Assembly (NCBI GenBank): GCA_016206875.1 | Contig: JACQQR010000044.1 | Span: 1 to 18,720 of the forward strand | Source of the DNA: Candidatus Omnitrophota bacterium | GTDB lineage: Bacteria; Omnitrophota; Omnitrophia; Omnitrophales; JACROU01 | DNA: 18,720 nt | Direction of reading: 5' to 3' | In this document: in pieces, positions 7,659-15,139 of the stretch | Numbering within the stretch: the stretch's first letter is position 1 | Layout of the letters: every line of letters begins with the position of its first letter | Notes under the pieces: model-generated | What the model was told of the DNA's origin: nothing | The model's input: only the letters and a program-made list of their open reading frames with translations | The model's database searches: none | Program-made: the position numbers and the translations under genes

Positions 7659-8873
7659 TCATGACGTATACGAAGAATTGATTCTTACATACTTGCTGGT
7701 TAAATCCGAGGTTAAAAATGAAATTGCGGATTCTCCCTGATGCAACACGATGCGCAGCGTAAAAAACTTTTTTCGCAAAATTTTTCGAATGTGCTGCAAT
7801 CCGCTCATCCGGCCTCTGCCTCCGGAAAACACACGGACCTGATCAAAATAAATCTCCAGTGTGTTCCAATTCACCGGCACAAGCGTAGCCCCAACCGCGC
7901 CAATCACACGGCCCCAGTTCGGGTCGGCCCCGGTAAACATGGTTTTAACGAGCATAGAATTGGCCACCTGCCGCGCAATGAGCTCCGCCTGTTTTTCGTT
8001 ACGCGCTTTTTCCACAAAAATTTCGCAAACTTTGGTGACTCCTTCGCCGTCTTCCACCATTTTTCGTGAAATCTCCGCGCAAAAATCCGTCAAAATTGAA
8101 ACAAACTTTTCATAGTCTTCGCCGCGTTCGGCAATCGGCGGATTGGCGGCAAGCCCGTTGGCCAATACGAACACCGTATCGTTGGTGCTCATGTCATTAT
8201 CGATAGAGAGCCTGTTAAATGTTCTCCGCACCGCCTCACGCAGGGCCCGCTCGAGCAAGCCTTTTTGAATAGCCAAATCAGTGGTCATAAAACAAAGCAT
8301 GGTGGCCATATTCGGATGCGCCATCCCCGAGCCTTTGGCTATGCCTCCCAGCCGGACCCATTTGTGACCGATCCGGAATTCCACGGCCAATTCTTTGGTC
8401 ACCGTATCCGTCGTCAAAATTCCTTCGGCCGCAAGAGAATCTCCGGATTTAGAAAGCATGCGCACCATTTCCGGAATTCCTTTTTTAAACTTATCAGTAG
8501 GAAACGGCCGGCCAATCACCCCGGTAGAGGCAACCAAAATTTTTCTTCGCGAAATGTCTAGTGCATGATGCAGCGTGTCTACAGATTCTTCCACGGCTTC
8601 GCGGCCTTTCGGCCCGTTGAAACAATTGGCATTGCCGCTATTGGCCAAAATCGCCCGGTGTACGGGGTTTTGAATGGTGTTCATCGAAAAAAGCACGGGC
8701 CAGGCCTTAGCCCGGTTTACGGTAAATGTGGCGGCAGCTACGCACGGCGCTTCAGAATAAATCAAACAGGAATCGGTTTTACCGCTTTTTTTAATTCCGC
8801 AGTACATGCCCGTAGCCAAAAAGCCCTTGGGCACAGTCACGCTTCCTTTTCTCATCCAGTGGAATAATTTCAT
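7659..8873 (-). CDS. argJ: Ornithine acetyltransferase / N-acetylglutamate synthase family protein
   Basis: Transfers the acetyl group from N-acetylornithine to glutamate, giving ornithine and N-acetylglutamate; bifunctional members also use acetyl-CoA. It has 404 residues. The family cleaves itself before a threonine that becomes the nucleophile: the motif KGSGMAHPNMATML (180-193) places the cut before Thr191, giving alpha and beta chains. NSGNAN (78-83), STGVIG (116-121) and the C-terminal DLTSKYVRINSSYTS also match. The start overlaps the argC stop in ATGA (8870-8873). No argA or argE was seen in the cluster, which favours this recycling route. Whether the enzyme is mono- or bifunctional cannot be told from the sequence. 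Confidence 0.95.
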   Translation of the reverse strand: MKLFHWMRKGSVTVPKGFLATGMYCGIKKSGKTDSCLIYSEAPCVAAATFTVNRAKAWPVLFSMNTIQNPVHRAILANSGNANCFNGPKGREAVEESVDTLHHALDISRRKILVASTGVIGRPFPTDKFKKGIPEMVRMLSKSGDSLAAEGILTTDTVTKELAVEFRIGHKWVRLGGIAKGSGMAHPNMATMLCFMTTDLAIQKGLLERALREAVRRTFNRLSIDNDMSTNDTVFVLANGLAANPPIAERGEDYEKFVSILTDFCAEISRKMVEDGEGVTKVCEIFVEKARNEKQAELIARQVANSMLVKTMFTGADPNWGRVIGAVGATLVPVNWNTLEIYFDQVRVFSGGRGRMSGLQHIRKILRKKFFTLRIVLHQGESAISFLTSDLTSKYVRINSSYTS

Positions 8874-9892
8874 AGCAGCCCTTCCGTCTCGTCAAATCCG
8901 CATCGTATATTCATATTTTGAACCGCCTGACCGCTCGCGCCTTTTAGGAGATTATCAATGACACTAATAATAATCACCCAATTAGATCGGTCGGACGTCC
9001 AAATGCCCAGATCGCAAAAATTGGTATACGCCACGTCTTTTATGGCGGGAAATTCACCTTCCGGCCGCACCCGGACAAAAGGCTCATTTTGGAAAGCCTC
9101 CAGATATGCCTGCCGCACTCGTCCGGCTGTTACCCCCTTTTTCTTATTCACATATAGTGTAGAGAGAATGCCTCTTTCCAAAGGCAGCAAATGAGGCACG
9201 AAAGTGAGCGGCACCGGTTTACCGGCAAATTTTTCGAGATTCGCTTCTACTTCAGGAATATGCTGATGCTGGTTTACTTTATAGGCCGAAAAATTTTCGT
9301 CCACATTGCAAAAATGCGTGGCGTCGGATAGTTTGCGGCCCGCCCCGCTTACCCCTGATTTTGAGTCGGCCACAATCGAATCGATTTCAATTAATTTTTG
9401 TTCAAGCGCGGGTTGTAGCGCCAAAAGCAAACTGGTGGCATAACATCCGGGATTAGCGACGAGCTGCGCTTTTTTAATTTGCTCCCGGTAGGCTTCCGGC
9501 AAACCATACACGGCATCTTCCAACAACTCTTTTCTCGTATGCTTATGACCATACCAAACTTCGTACAATTTATGCCGCTGAATGCGGAAATCGGCGGAAA
9601 GGTCAATAACAATTTTTCCGGCTCGGTAAAAATCGTGGGCCAAATCCATGGCCTGCGTATGCGGCAAAGCTAAAAAAATAACATCCGAATTCGAAGCCAC
9701 TTTCCTCAGGCTAAAGGTTTCCAGGCGAAGCCCTGAGTGCTTGGGCAGGGACGGAACCAGTTTCTCCAGAGAGACCGGCTCTTGGCTCCGCGTGGTCAAA
9801 GACGCAATGTTCACCTGCGGATGCTTCAATAAAATTTTAATCAGTTCAACGCCGGTATAACCCGAGGCGCCGACCACTGAGACCTGGATCAT
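8870..9892 (-). CDS. argC: N-acetyl-gamma-glutamyl-phosphate reductase
   Basis: NADPH-dependent reduction of N-acetylglutamyl phosphate to the semialdehyde, third step of arginine synthesis. It has 340 residues. The dinucleotide-binding start is VVGASGYTGVEL (6-17); the catalytic cysteine is in NPGCYATS (Cys150); the active-site histidine segment is HQHIPEV (209-215); KSGVSGAGRK (178-187) is also typical. The start ATG at 9892 has an AAGGAAA ribosome site. It is the first gene of the arginine-lysine cluster, with a promoter at 9936-9964, and is divergent from rnc. No ARG-box-like operator was recognised upstream. Confidence 0.96.
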   Translation of the reverse strand: MIQVSVVGASGYTGVELIKILLKHPQVNIASLTTRSQEPVSLEKLVPSLPKHSGLRLETFSLRKVASNSDVIFLALPHTQAMDLAHDFYRAGKIVIDLSADFRIQRHKLYEVWYGHKHTRKELLEDAVYGLPEAYREQIKKAQLVANPGCYATSLLLALQPALEQKLIEIDSIVADSKSGVSGAGRKLSDATHFCNVDENFSAYKVNQHQHIPEVEANLEKFAGKPVPLTFVPHLLPLERGILSTLYVNKKKGVTAGRVRQAYLEAFQNEPFVRVRPEGEFPAIKDVAYTNFCDLGIWTSDRSNWVIIISVIDNLLKGASGQAVQNMNIRCGFDETEGLL

Positions 9893-9935
9893 GGTTTCCT
9901 TTAAACAACATGGGGCATTGTGGGAAAAGAATAGA

Positions 9936-9964
9936 ATTGTAAGGACTCAAACACGGAAAGTCAA
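9936..9964 (-). promoter_or_regulatory. Predicted sigma-70 promoter of the argC operon
   Basis: On the minus strand, TTGACT (9959-9964), a 17-bp spacer and TACAAT (9936-9941) closely match the -35/-10 consensus. Transcription would begin near 9929, leaving a ~37-nt leader before argC. It likely serves the whole argCJBDFGH-lysA-dapF series. Confidence 0.7.
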
Positions 9965-9993
9965 ATGACGGCAAGAGTTTCTTGTGCTATATT
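9964..9993 (+). promoter_or_regulatory. Predicted extended -10 promoter of rnc
   Basis: TGC followed by TATATT (9988-9993) gives an extended -10, with a partial -35 (AATGAC, 9964-9969, 18 bp upstream). It is back to back with the argC -35. Transcription from about 10000 would leave only a few nucleotides before the rnc ATG at 10003. Confidence 0.45.
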
Positions 9994-10002
9994 CCTCGTC
10001 TT

Positions 10003-10713
10003 ATGATTCGAGTACTGAAGAAACACGTGAATTGGAAAAAGCTCGAGCGCACGTTAGGACTCAAGATTCGCAACCGCCGGTTCGCCGTAGCGGCGCTCAC
10101 CCATCCTTCGTACCGGAATGAAATGCGCCTGCACAACCTTCTTTGCTTTGAACGCATGGAGTTTTTCGGCGATTCCATTTTGAATTTTACTATCAGTGAA
10201 ATTCTCTACGAAAAATACAGGGAAGGCGATGAAGGCGTGCTTTCCAAGCTTAAATCCATTTTGGTCTCACGCAAAATTCTTTCCATGCTGGCTAAAAAAT
10301 TGAAGCTCAAACGGTTTATGCTCCTTGGAAAAAGTGAAAAAACCCATCCGGATCCGGAGCGCGCCAAAATCATGGCCGACACCTTTGAGGCGGTTATTGC
10401 CGCGATTTATTTTGACCGGGGATTAGCCGTTACCCAGCGCTTTCTCAAGAAACAGTTCAAATATTATCTCAGTCCAAAACGTTTGCACGAAATCGGCGTG
10501 AGCCCAAAAACCACACTGCAAGAGCTGGCGCAAAAACATTTGAAAATCCTGCCGCAATATCAATCGGTTTGGAGTGACGGAGGATTCCTGTGCACCGCAA
10601 GTCTCCGGAATATCGGCGAAGGCCAAGGCCGGGGGCGCACCAAAAAAGAAGCCGAAGAGGCTGCTGCGCGGGAATTGGTAGGGCTTTTCGAACTCAAAAA
10701 AGTTCCCACATAA
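10003..10713 (+). CDS. rnc: Ribonuclease III
   Basis: Double-strand-specific endoribonuclease that processes rRNA precursors and structured RNAs; a homodimer needing Mg2+. From the ATG at 10003 it has 236 residues. The RNase III signature is ERMEFFGDSIL (50-60, usual form ERLEFLGDAVL), with Asp57. The second acidic pair is in MADTFEAVIAAIY (Asp126, Glu129). A double-stranded RNA-binding domain spans about 168-232 (PKTTLQELAQKH...GRGRTKKEAEEAAARELV). A TTG at 9982 would add seven residues, but it lies in the likely -10 box, so ATG is preferred. No clear Shine-Dalgarno precedes the ATG, which suggests a leaderless or very short-leader mRNA. It is the only complete plus-strand gene here. Confidence 0.94.
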   Translation: MIRVLKKHVNWKKLERTLGLKIRNRRFAVAALTHPSYRNEMRLHNLLCFERMEFFGDSILNFTISEILYEKYREGDEGVLSKLKSILVSRKILSMLAKKLKLKRFMLLGKSEKTHPDPERAKIMADTFEAVIAAIYFDRGLAVTQRFLKKQFKYYLSPKRLHEIGVSPKTTLQELAQKHLKILPQYQSVWSDGGFLCTASLRNIGEGQGRGRTKKEAEEAAARELVGLFELKKVPT

Positions 10714-10715
10714 CT

Positions 10716-10738
10716 CCCCCCCCCCCTGGCAAGAGGGG
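10716..10738. terminator. C-tract and small hairpin between convergent rnc and the AsmA-like gene
   Basis: A run of 11 C (10716-10726) leads into CCCCT (10723-10727) / AGGGG (10734-10738), a 5-bp stem with a 6-nt loop. It lies between convergent genes, so it may be a weak two-way terminator, but there is no clean U-tract. A similar TCCCCTC...GAGGGGA hairpin is at 15313-15336, so both may be repeat remnants. Confidence 0.3.
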
Positions 10739-10741
10739 ACT

Positions 10742-13039
10742 TTACTGATTGAGTAGCGAAGAGAGCAATTGCGCCGCGGTTTTCACGGCTTCCTCCCCTT
10801 TACTGCCCGTAGCAGCGGCTCCGCCGGTGGTCGTTGTAGAAGGGCCTGTGGGCTGGCGTTTGATGCCAAAGGCTTTATCCAGCACACCCGTTACCACATT
10901 CGATCCTAAAATAGTTTCTGTAATGTTAAATTGCGGATGCTCAAACGTTCCGCCGATTTGAAATGGAAAACGTAGCGGCGCCCCCGAAGCAACGGCTTCC
11001 GATAGAAAGCCTCCTATGCCGGGCGCCAGTTCCATCACCCCGCGGAAATTGATGCGGTGATCGAAATCACAAGCCCCCTCGGCCTGAGCGTTAGCAATAT
11101 CCGATTGAAATTGAATGGACGGAAATTGCCAAGTTCTGTTTTGAACGAGAAAATTTCCATGCAAAGAATCGAATCGTGTGGAACCGGAATCGCGCCCCAA
11201 GTTGCCGTGAGAAAAAATACCCGGAATGGCCTGTAAAACGCCCGCCAAACTGAACCCTTGAATCTCCCCACCGGTCAGCTGATAAACGCCTTTTCCCACG
11301 AGCGAGTTTTCTAGAATTTCTTGGCTGCCTAAGCGCCCGGCATAATCAGCCGTAGAATCTAGATTTCCGGTGAGAAACGGCTTGCGAGTCAGCGTCTCGA
11401 TGGGAACTTTTCGTGTTTCAAGATGCGCGTTCCACTCCGGCTCGCTCATCTCCGGCGCAAGAGTCGCTTGAAGCGAAACGGTTCCGGCACCCACGGCGGC
11501 CTGCCCCATCACCGCCACCAAAGCTTCTTTACGGTCCACGTCAATCGCGCTTGAAATTCCGGTAATAAGTACACGGCCCCCTTGATGAAGCGTAATCGAA
11601 TCCAAAGTAATGTGTGCGTTGCCTTGTAAACTTCGCGGCTCGTTCCACCTGCCGGCTATATTGCATACGATTTTCCCCCCGCCTGATATTTGATTAGAGC
11701 CGAGAGCCGGGATCATCCCATTCCATTCGGCCAGGGGAAATTTGTTAGTGATAAAATTGGCGTCTCCATCCCATGTGGTCAGATCCAGATTTTCTACGCT
11801 CCCTTTGATCGCCATGCCGCCCAAACGGCCGTTCAATTCTCCGTGAGAAACTTTGGTATTGTCCGTCAGATTGCATTGAAAAGTTATTGCGAACTCACGG
11901 CCCTCCGGTTTTTGAATGATCTCAGGAAAGGTCACCGAAGCTCCGGTACCGTCCATGCGGGCATCAAGAAGCAATTGGGACGGAATTCCTTTGAGTATCA
12001 GTGAGCCGGTACTGTGGCCTGAAAAATGAATCCCTTGTAAACGGGGCGAACTTAAAACCTGCGGAAAATTTTTGTTTAACGTATCAAAATCTATGTCACG
12101 AAGCCTGAGAGAAATATCGAGTTCGGGCTTTTCTAACAAACGGACGGAACCCGACACGCTGGCATCCATGCCCGGAAAATCAATTCCGGATTCCTCAAAT
12201 TTCAACACGCGGGTTTGGGGATTCCACTGAAAGTCCGTGGCCACAGCCACATCCACCGGAATATGGAAAGAAGCTTCACGATTTTTTTCCGGCTCCCGAA
12301 ACAAAATTTTAGATAAAACCAATTTCGTATCTCCATCAATCACCCGGCCCTCGGGCGCCAACCGAATGTTTCCGGCCAAATCCGCTTCTCCCTGATCCAG
12401 CGGATGCTCTTCTTCAATCAACCCCGCCTTTTCCAAATGCTCACTGAGCAGATTCTGAATATCAAAATGCGCGGTGAGTTCTGTCAGTCGCGGCTTGCCA
12501 TCTGCCAGGATCACACGGGCATCTCCGTCCAGCCGGAGCACGCTCGATGGATTGCCGAAAAGCTCGCCTTGCACGCGAAAATGCGACAATTGATTGAGCC
12601 CCAAATTGCGCGCCGTCGCCTTGATACCGGTGACAGAAATACTTTTGAGCGAAGACGATCTCGGCTTTTTTGACTCTGGTTCGGGCGTTTGCCAATGCAA
12701 TACGCCTTCATCTACAATCAAACGCCCTGCCTCAAATTTTTTAAAAAGGAGCGGGAGGATTCTTAAATGAAGATTGACTTTGCCGGCTTCAAACAGCGGC
12801 CTCTCCCCTCTTGCCTCGCTTTGGGCGTACACCTTTACCCCTTTTACCTGAATAAACACGGAGGGGAAAAACCCGAGCCCTACTTTGTCGATAACAACCC
12901 GGTCGCCTGCTTTTTTATGAATCAGCGTTTTTAAATAATTTTGAACATCGGGACGGGCGACAAAAAGAGGAAGAACCGCAAAAGAAAGAATGGAAAGCAG
13001 AGCCGCCGCGACAATAACAGTAATTAAAAATTTTTTCAT
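10742..13039 (-). CDS. AsmA-family envelope protein
   Basis: Predicted inner-membrane-anchored periplasmic protein of the AsmA/TamB/YhdP group; relatives are linked to lipid transport or assembly at the outer membrane, but this protein's function is not shown. Start chosen at 13039 (MKKFLITVIV), preceded by GGAG; an ATG six codons earlier lacks that spacing. It has 765 residues. One hydrophobic segment spans about 4-27, followed by the family-like N-terminal stretch RPDVQNYLKTLIHKKAGDRV. The middle has long beta-rich repeats, and the AsmA C-terminal region (about 640-720: FDSLHGNFLVQNRTWQF...GACDFDHRINFRGVMEL) is recognisable. The end is low complexity (TTTTGGAAATGSKG). It follows the small lipoprotein by 30 nt and is convergent with rnc. 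Confidence 0.8.
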   Translation of the reverse strand: MKKFLITVIVAAALLSILSFAVLPLFVARPDVQNYLKTLIHKKAGDRVVIDKVGLGFFPSVFIQVKGVKVYAQSEARGERPLFEAGKVNLHLRILPLLFKKFEAGRLIVDEGVLHWQTPEPESKKPRSSSLKSISVTGIKATARNLGLNQLSHFRVQGELFGNPSSVLRLDGDARVILADGKPRLTELTAHFDIQNLLSEHLEKAGLIEEEHPLDQGEADLAGNIRLAPEGRVIDGDTKLVLSKILFREPEKNREASFHIPVDVAVATDFQWNPQTRVLKFEESGIDFPGMDASVSGSVRLLEKPELDISLRLRDIDFDTLNKNFPQVLSSPRLQGIHFSGHSTGSLILKGIPSQLLLDARMDGTGASVTFPEIIQKPEGREFAITFQCNLTDNTKVSHGELNGRLGGMAIKGSVENLDLTTWDGDANFITNKFPLAEWNGMIPALGSNQISGGGKIVCNIAGRWNEPRSLQGNAHITLDSITLHQGGRVLITGISSAIDVDRKEALVAVMGQAAVGAGTVSLQATLAPEMSEPEWNAHLETRKVPIETLTRKPFLTGNLDSTADYAGRLGSQEILENSLVGKGVYQLTGGEIQGFSLAGVLQAIPGIFSHGNLGRDSGSTRFDSLHGNFLVQNRTWQFPSIQFQSDIANAQAEGACDFDHRINFRGVMELAPGIGGFLSEAVASGAPLRFPFQIGGTFEHPQFNITETILGSNVVTGVLDKAFGIKRQPTGPSTTTTGGAAATGSKGEEAVKTAAQLLSSLLNQ

Positions 13040-13069
13040 GTTTTCTCCGTTCGTCATTGCCCGTTACAA

Positions 13070-13264
13070 TTAGTATGCATCAGAAGTGTTCGCAGGCCCG
13101 AAGGTTCCGTAATCTTTGAAAGGATCGCGCGTTCCCGAAGCGCTGGCATCTTTTGTGTACGTATCCGCTCCGGTGCTGTAGGAATAATCTTCAAGGAATT
13201 CTGCGCAACCGGTTAGGAGGAAAACAAGCAATATCAGGAAGGAGACTACAAGAAATCTAGACAT
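13070..13264 (-). CDS. Small predicted lipoprotein
   Basis: A 64-residue protein with a signal peptide: a basic start (MSRFL), a hydrophobic core (VVSFLILLVFLL) and a lipobox LTGC placing the acylated cysteine at residue 20. The mature part is about 45 residues, acidic and rich in Tyr, Ser and Thr, with no family I recognise. It probably sits in a membrane leaflet facing the periplasm. It is followed 30 nt later by the AsmA-like gene and is probably cotranscribed with it. The start is uncertain: an in-frame ATG at 13276 lies inside the repeat element, and neither start has a clear ribosome site. The real promoter or leader may have been displaced by the repeat. Confidence 0.7.
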   Translation of the reverse strand: MSRFLVVSFLILLVFLLTGCAEFLEDYSYSTGADTYTKDASASGTRDPFKDYGTFGPANTSDAY

Positions 13265-13270
13265 AGAGCT

Positions 13271-13346
13271 TGTCATTCCGCGCCAGCCTCGGCTGGTCCG
13301 CCGGGGCGGAAAAGCCTTGCCTACCGGCAGGCAGGCGGGAATGACA
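13271..13346. repeat. Palindromic dispersed repeat sharing a 55-bp block with 327-381
   Basis: Bounded by TGTCATTCCGC and GCGGGAATGACA. Its interior 13281-13335 is identical over 55 bp to 327-381, including one GCCTACCGGCAGGC unit. It fills the gap between rpsI and the lipoprotein gene and overlaps the lipoprotein's possible upstream start codon. It can fold into a strong stem and might also end rpsI transcription. Confidence 0.85.
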
Positions 13347-13354
13347 GAAATGGT

Positions 13355-13822
13355 TTACCGTTTCACGTACTGGAAGCGTCTGCGGGCACCTTTGCGGCCG
13401 AATTTTTTCCGCTCTTTTTCCCTTGGATCGCGCGTTAAAAATCCGCCTTTGCGCAAAGAAGCTTTCAGCGCCTCATCCGATTTGACTAAAGCGCGGGCAA
13501 TGCCCAAGCGCAACGCTCCGGCTTGGCCGGCTACTCCGCCGCCCGAGAGCTTGGCAACCACTTTAAAACGGCCCATGGCCTTCCCCGTTTCCAAAGATTG
13601 ACGCACCAACAAACGCAGGATTTCCGTTTCAAAATACTGCTCAAGGGTCTTACCGTTGATATCAAAAGTATTTCCTCCGGGAATCAGCCATACCCGGGCT
13701 ACCGCTGACTTTCTTCTTCCCGTAGCGTAAAAATAGTTGGAAGGGGAATTTGTTCGTTCTTTGGTTTCTGTGGTTTCTGTGGTTTCTTTTGTTTCTTTAT
13801 TTTCAATCGTTTCTTCTGGCAT
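13355..13822 (-). CDS. rpsI: Ribosomal protein S9, with a Thr/Glu-rich N-terminal extension
   Basis: Small-subunit protein whose C-terminal tail reaches the P-site tRNA. It has 155 residues. The S9 core starts at about residue 30 (YFYATGRRKSAVARVWL), then GGGVAGQAGALRLGIARAL and the C-terminal RDPREKERKKFGRKGARRRFQYVKR. The first ~28 residues are an extension of Lys/Glu/Thr (TKETTETTETKE), encoded by about four copies of a 9-bp unit (TGGTTTCTG on the plus strand, 13762-13797). Its ATG overlaps the rplM stop by one base (TAATG), so translation is probably coupled. rplM-rpsI is the standard order. Confidence 0.97.
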   Translation of the reverse strand: MPEETIENKETKETTETTETKERTNSPSNYFYATGRRKSAVARVWLIPGGNTFDINGKTLEQYFETEILRLLVRQSLETGKAMGRFKVVAKLSGGGVAGQAGALRLGIARALVKSDEALKASLRKGGFLTRDPREKERKKFGRKGARRRFQYVKR

Positions 13823-14322
13823 TATTTTTTCCCTTCTACTACCGGTGTAGGATTCTGAGCGTTGTGGCGGTGCTCGGCTCCGGGATAAATTAAAAGATGG
13901 GTCATCATTCTGTCTCCCAAGCGGTTTTTGGGAATCATGCCTACAACGGCGCGCCGCACGACTTCACGCGGATCTTTTGCGATTAACTTTTCAAAGCTGT
14001 ATTCACGCCTTCCGCCGGGATACCCGCTGTAATGATCATACATTTTTTGCGAAGATTTTTTGCCCGTAACACGGATTTCACTCGCGTTGATCACAATCAC
14101 ATAATCGCCGCTTTCCCAATAGGGAACGTAGGTGCGCTTATTTTTGCCCATCAAAATGCGGGCGATGCGAGTGGCCAGGCGGCCTAATACTTCATTTTTG
14201 GCGTCCACCAAAAACCATTTTGCCGGCTCCATATTGCCCCGGATTGGAGACAAACGGACACGAACGGTCTTGCGGGAACTCTTTTGTGCGGCAGTTGTTG
14301 ACACTTTTTTTTCGTCCGGCAT
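13822..14322 (-). CDS. rplM: Ribosomal protein L13
   Basis: Large-subunit assembly protein. It has 166 residues. The core begins near residue 31 (MEPAKWFLVDAKNEVLGRLATRIA) and includes YVPYWESGDYVIVINA, a YSGYPGG segment and the L13 signature VGMIPKNRLGDRMM...LLIYPG (127-147). About 25-30 basic N-terminal residues exceed the usual length of roughly 142. I kept the first ATG because AGGAG lies 8 nt upstream; an internal ATG at 14232 would give the core alone. A promoter at 14409-14438 gives an ~80-nt leader. A 5-bp stem (14328-14332 with 14346-14350) could cover part of the ribosome site, which is weak evidence of leader control. Confidence 0.96.
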   Translation of the reverse strand: MPDEKKVSTTAAQKSSRKTVRVRLSPIRGNMEPAKWFLVDAKNEVLGRLATRIARILMGKNKRTYVPYWESGDYVIVINASEIRVTGKKSSQKMYDHYSGYPGGRREYSFEKLIAKDPREVVRRAVVGMIPKNRLGDRMMTHLLIYPGAEHRHNAQNPTPVVEGKK

Positions 14323-14408
14323 TCCTGAACTCCTAACTTCTAAAAGAGTTGAATTCGAAAAAACTGGCCTGTAGTCGGCGAGGAAAACAAGCGGTTAAAA
14401 AGGCGTGG

Positions 14409-14438
14409 AGTATACCAGCGCGCAAGCGCCCGGGTCAA
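14409..14438 (-). promoter_or_regulatory. Predicted promoter of rplM-rpsI
   Basis: Minus-strand TTGACC (14433-14438), an 18-bp spacer and TATACT (14409-14414). The spacer contains the inverted repeat GCGC-AA-GCGC (14420-14429). Transcription would begin near 14402. It lies directly after the toxin gene's stop. Confidence 0.65.
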
Positions 14439-14476
14439 GAAAAAACCTCAAAATTGTTAACGCAAATGCGCTTGCA

Positions 14477-14752
14477 CTAATTACCCTCTGGATTAAATTC
14501 ATCATAAATTACCTTTCTATCCCCGACAGCGTGAATACGAAGGATTCTATCATCATAAAGTATCTCGTAAATGATCCGGTAATGCCGCACTTTATATTTA
14601 TGATAAGCAGTTAAATGAAGCTTCAATTTCTCGCCGGCCTGCGGATTTTTAGACAATTTATCAAAAGCATCGCGCATTTCCCGGCGTACCATCGGAGCAA
14701 AAGCGTTTAACGACATCGTTGCAGTCGAAGACATAGCTATTCGATAGATCAT
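14477..14752 (-). CDS. RelE/ParE-superfamily toxin
   Basis: A 91-residue protein beginning MIYRIAMSST and ending with the RelE/ParE-type strands KVRHYRIIYEILYDDRILRIHAVGDRKVIYDEF. The spacing of YRIIYEI, the Asp-rich turn and the HAVGDRKVIY strand is typical. RelE members cut mRNA on the ribosome and ParE members inhibit gyrase; the sequence does not separate them. The start ATG (14750-14752) overlaps the upstream antitoxin stop as ATGA, which decides it over an in-frame ATG 12 nt earlier. It is paired with the antitoxin gene. Toxicity is inferred from family and context. Confidence 0.85.
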   Translation of the reverse strand: MIYRIAMSSTATMSLNAFAPMVRREMRDAFDKLSKNPQAGEKLKLHLTAYHKYKVRHYRIIYEILYDDRILRIHAVGDRKVIYDEFNPEGN

Positions 14753-15024
14753 TCTTCGCCCCAATCAATTTCTTCCATAGGAATTCCCTTGCCGCCACGC
14801 TTGAAATATTCAGCGCTTTCGCGAATTTGCCTCATCAAGTTGGGATCGCTCATCACGTCCAATGTTTCCATCAGCGATTCCCATTCTTTATATCCAATGA
14901 TAATTGCGGCGGGTTCACCGTCAGTAGTCACAATAATTTCTTGACCCATATTTTTTGCGTTTTTCACAAGCTCCAGCAAATTCCGGCGCACCTTGGTTAC
15001 AGGCATAATCGGAGGAATCAACAT
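14749..15024 (-). CDS. YefM/Phd-family antitoxin
   Basis: A 91-residue protein. The N-terminal half (MPVTKVRRNLLELVKNAKNMGQ, then EIIVTTDGEPAAIIIGYKEWESL) has the Phd/YefM DNA-binding and dimerising fold pattern. The C-terminal part (SAEYFKRGGKGIPMEEIDWGEE) is acidic, as expected for a toxin-wrapping tail. The ATG at 15024 has an AGGTG ribosome site; an ATG six codons in (15006) is an alternative. It is first in its operon, ahead of and overlapping the toxin by 4 nt. Its promoter overlaps a perfect palindrome that it probably binds to repress itself. Confidence 0.85.
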   Translation of the reverse strand: MLIPPIMPVTKVRRNLLELVKNAKNMGQEIIVTTDGEPAAIIIGYKEWESLMETLDVMSDPNLMRQIRESAEYFKRGGKGIPMEEIDWGEE

Positions 15025-15036
15025 AACGTCACCTCA

Positions 15037-15050
15037 CTTTCTATAGAAAG
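15037..15050. promoter_or_regulatory. Candidate antitoxin operator, CTTTCTATAGAAAG
   Basis: A perfect 14-bp palindrome between the -10 box and the antitoxin start, touching the -10 (15049-15054). A second perfect palindrome, CATTTAAATG (15055-15064), lies in the promoter spacer. Position and symmetry fit autoregulation of a toxin-antitoxin operon; binding is inferred. Confidence 0.5.
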
Positions 15051-15077
15051 AGTACATTTAAATGAGCATATTGTCAA
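15049..15077 (-). promoter_or_regulatory. Predicted promoter of the toxin-antitoxin operon
   Basis: Minus-strand consensus TTGACA (15072-15077), a 17-bp spacer and TACTCT (15049-15054). The leader to the antitoxin ATG is about 18-25 nt. Confidence 0.65.
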
Positions 15078-15139
15078 CCCGATCAAAAGCAACGGGTGCG
15101 TACCAAAAAAGGCAGTGAAAATTGAGGTTACTTTTAAAT

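Noticed and set aside
9893..9935. ARG box for an arginine repressor before argC
   Set aside because: No convincing 18-bp AT-rich palindrome is present in the leader.
10716..10726. Run of 11 C as a phase-variable tract
   Set aside because: It lies after the rnc stop and outside any coding frame or promoter; length may also be a sequencing artefact.
14323..14402. Autoregulatory L13 leader structure
   Set aside because: Only a 5-bp stem with a 13-nt loop touches the ribosome site; too weak to annotate as a known leader.
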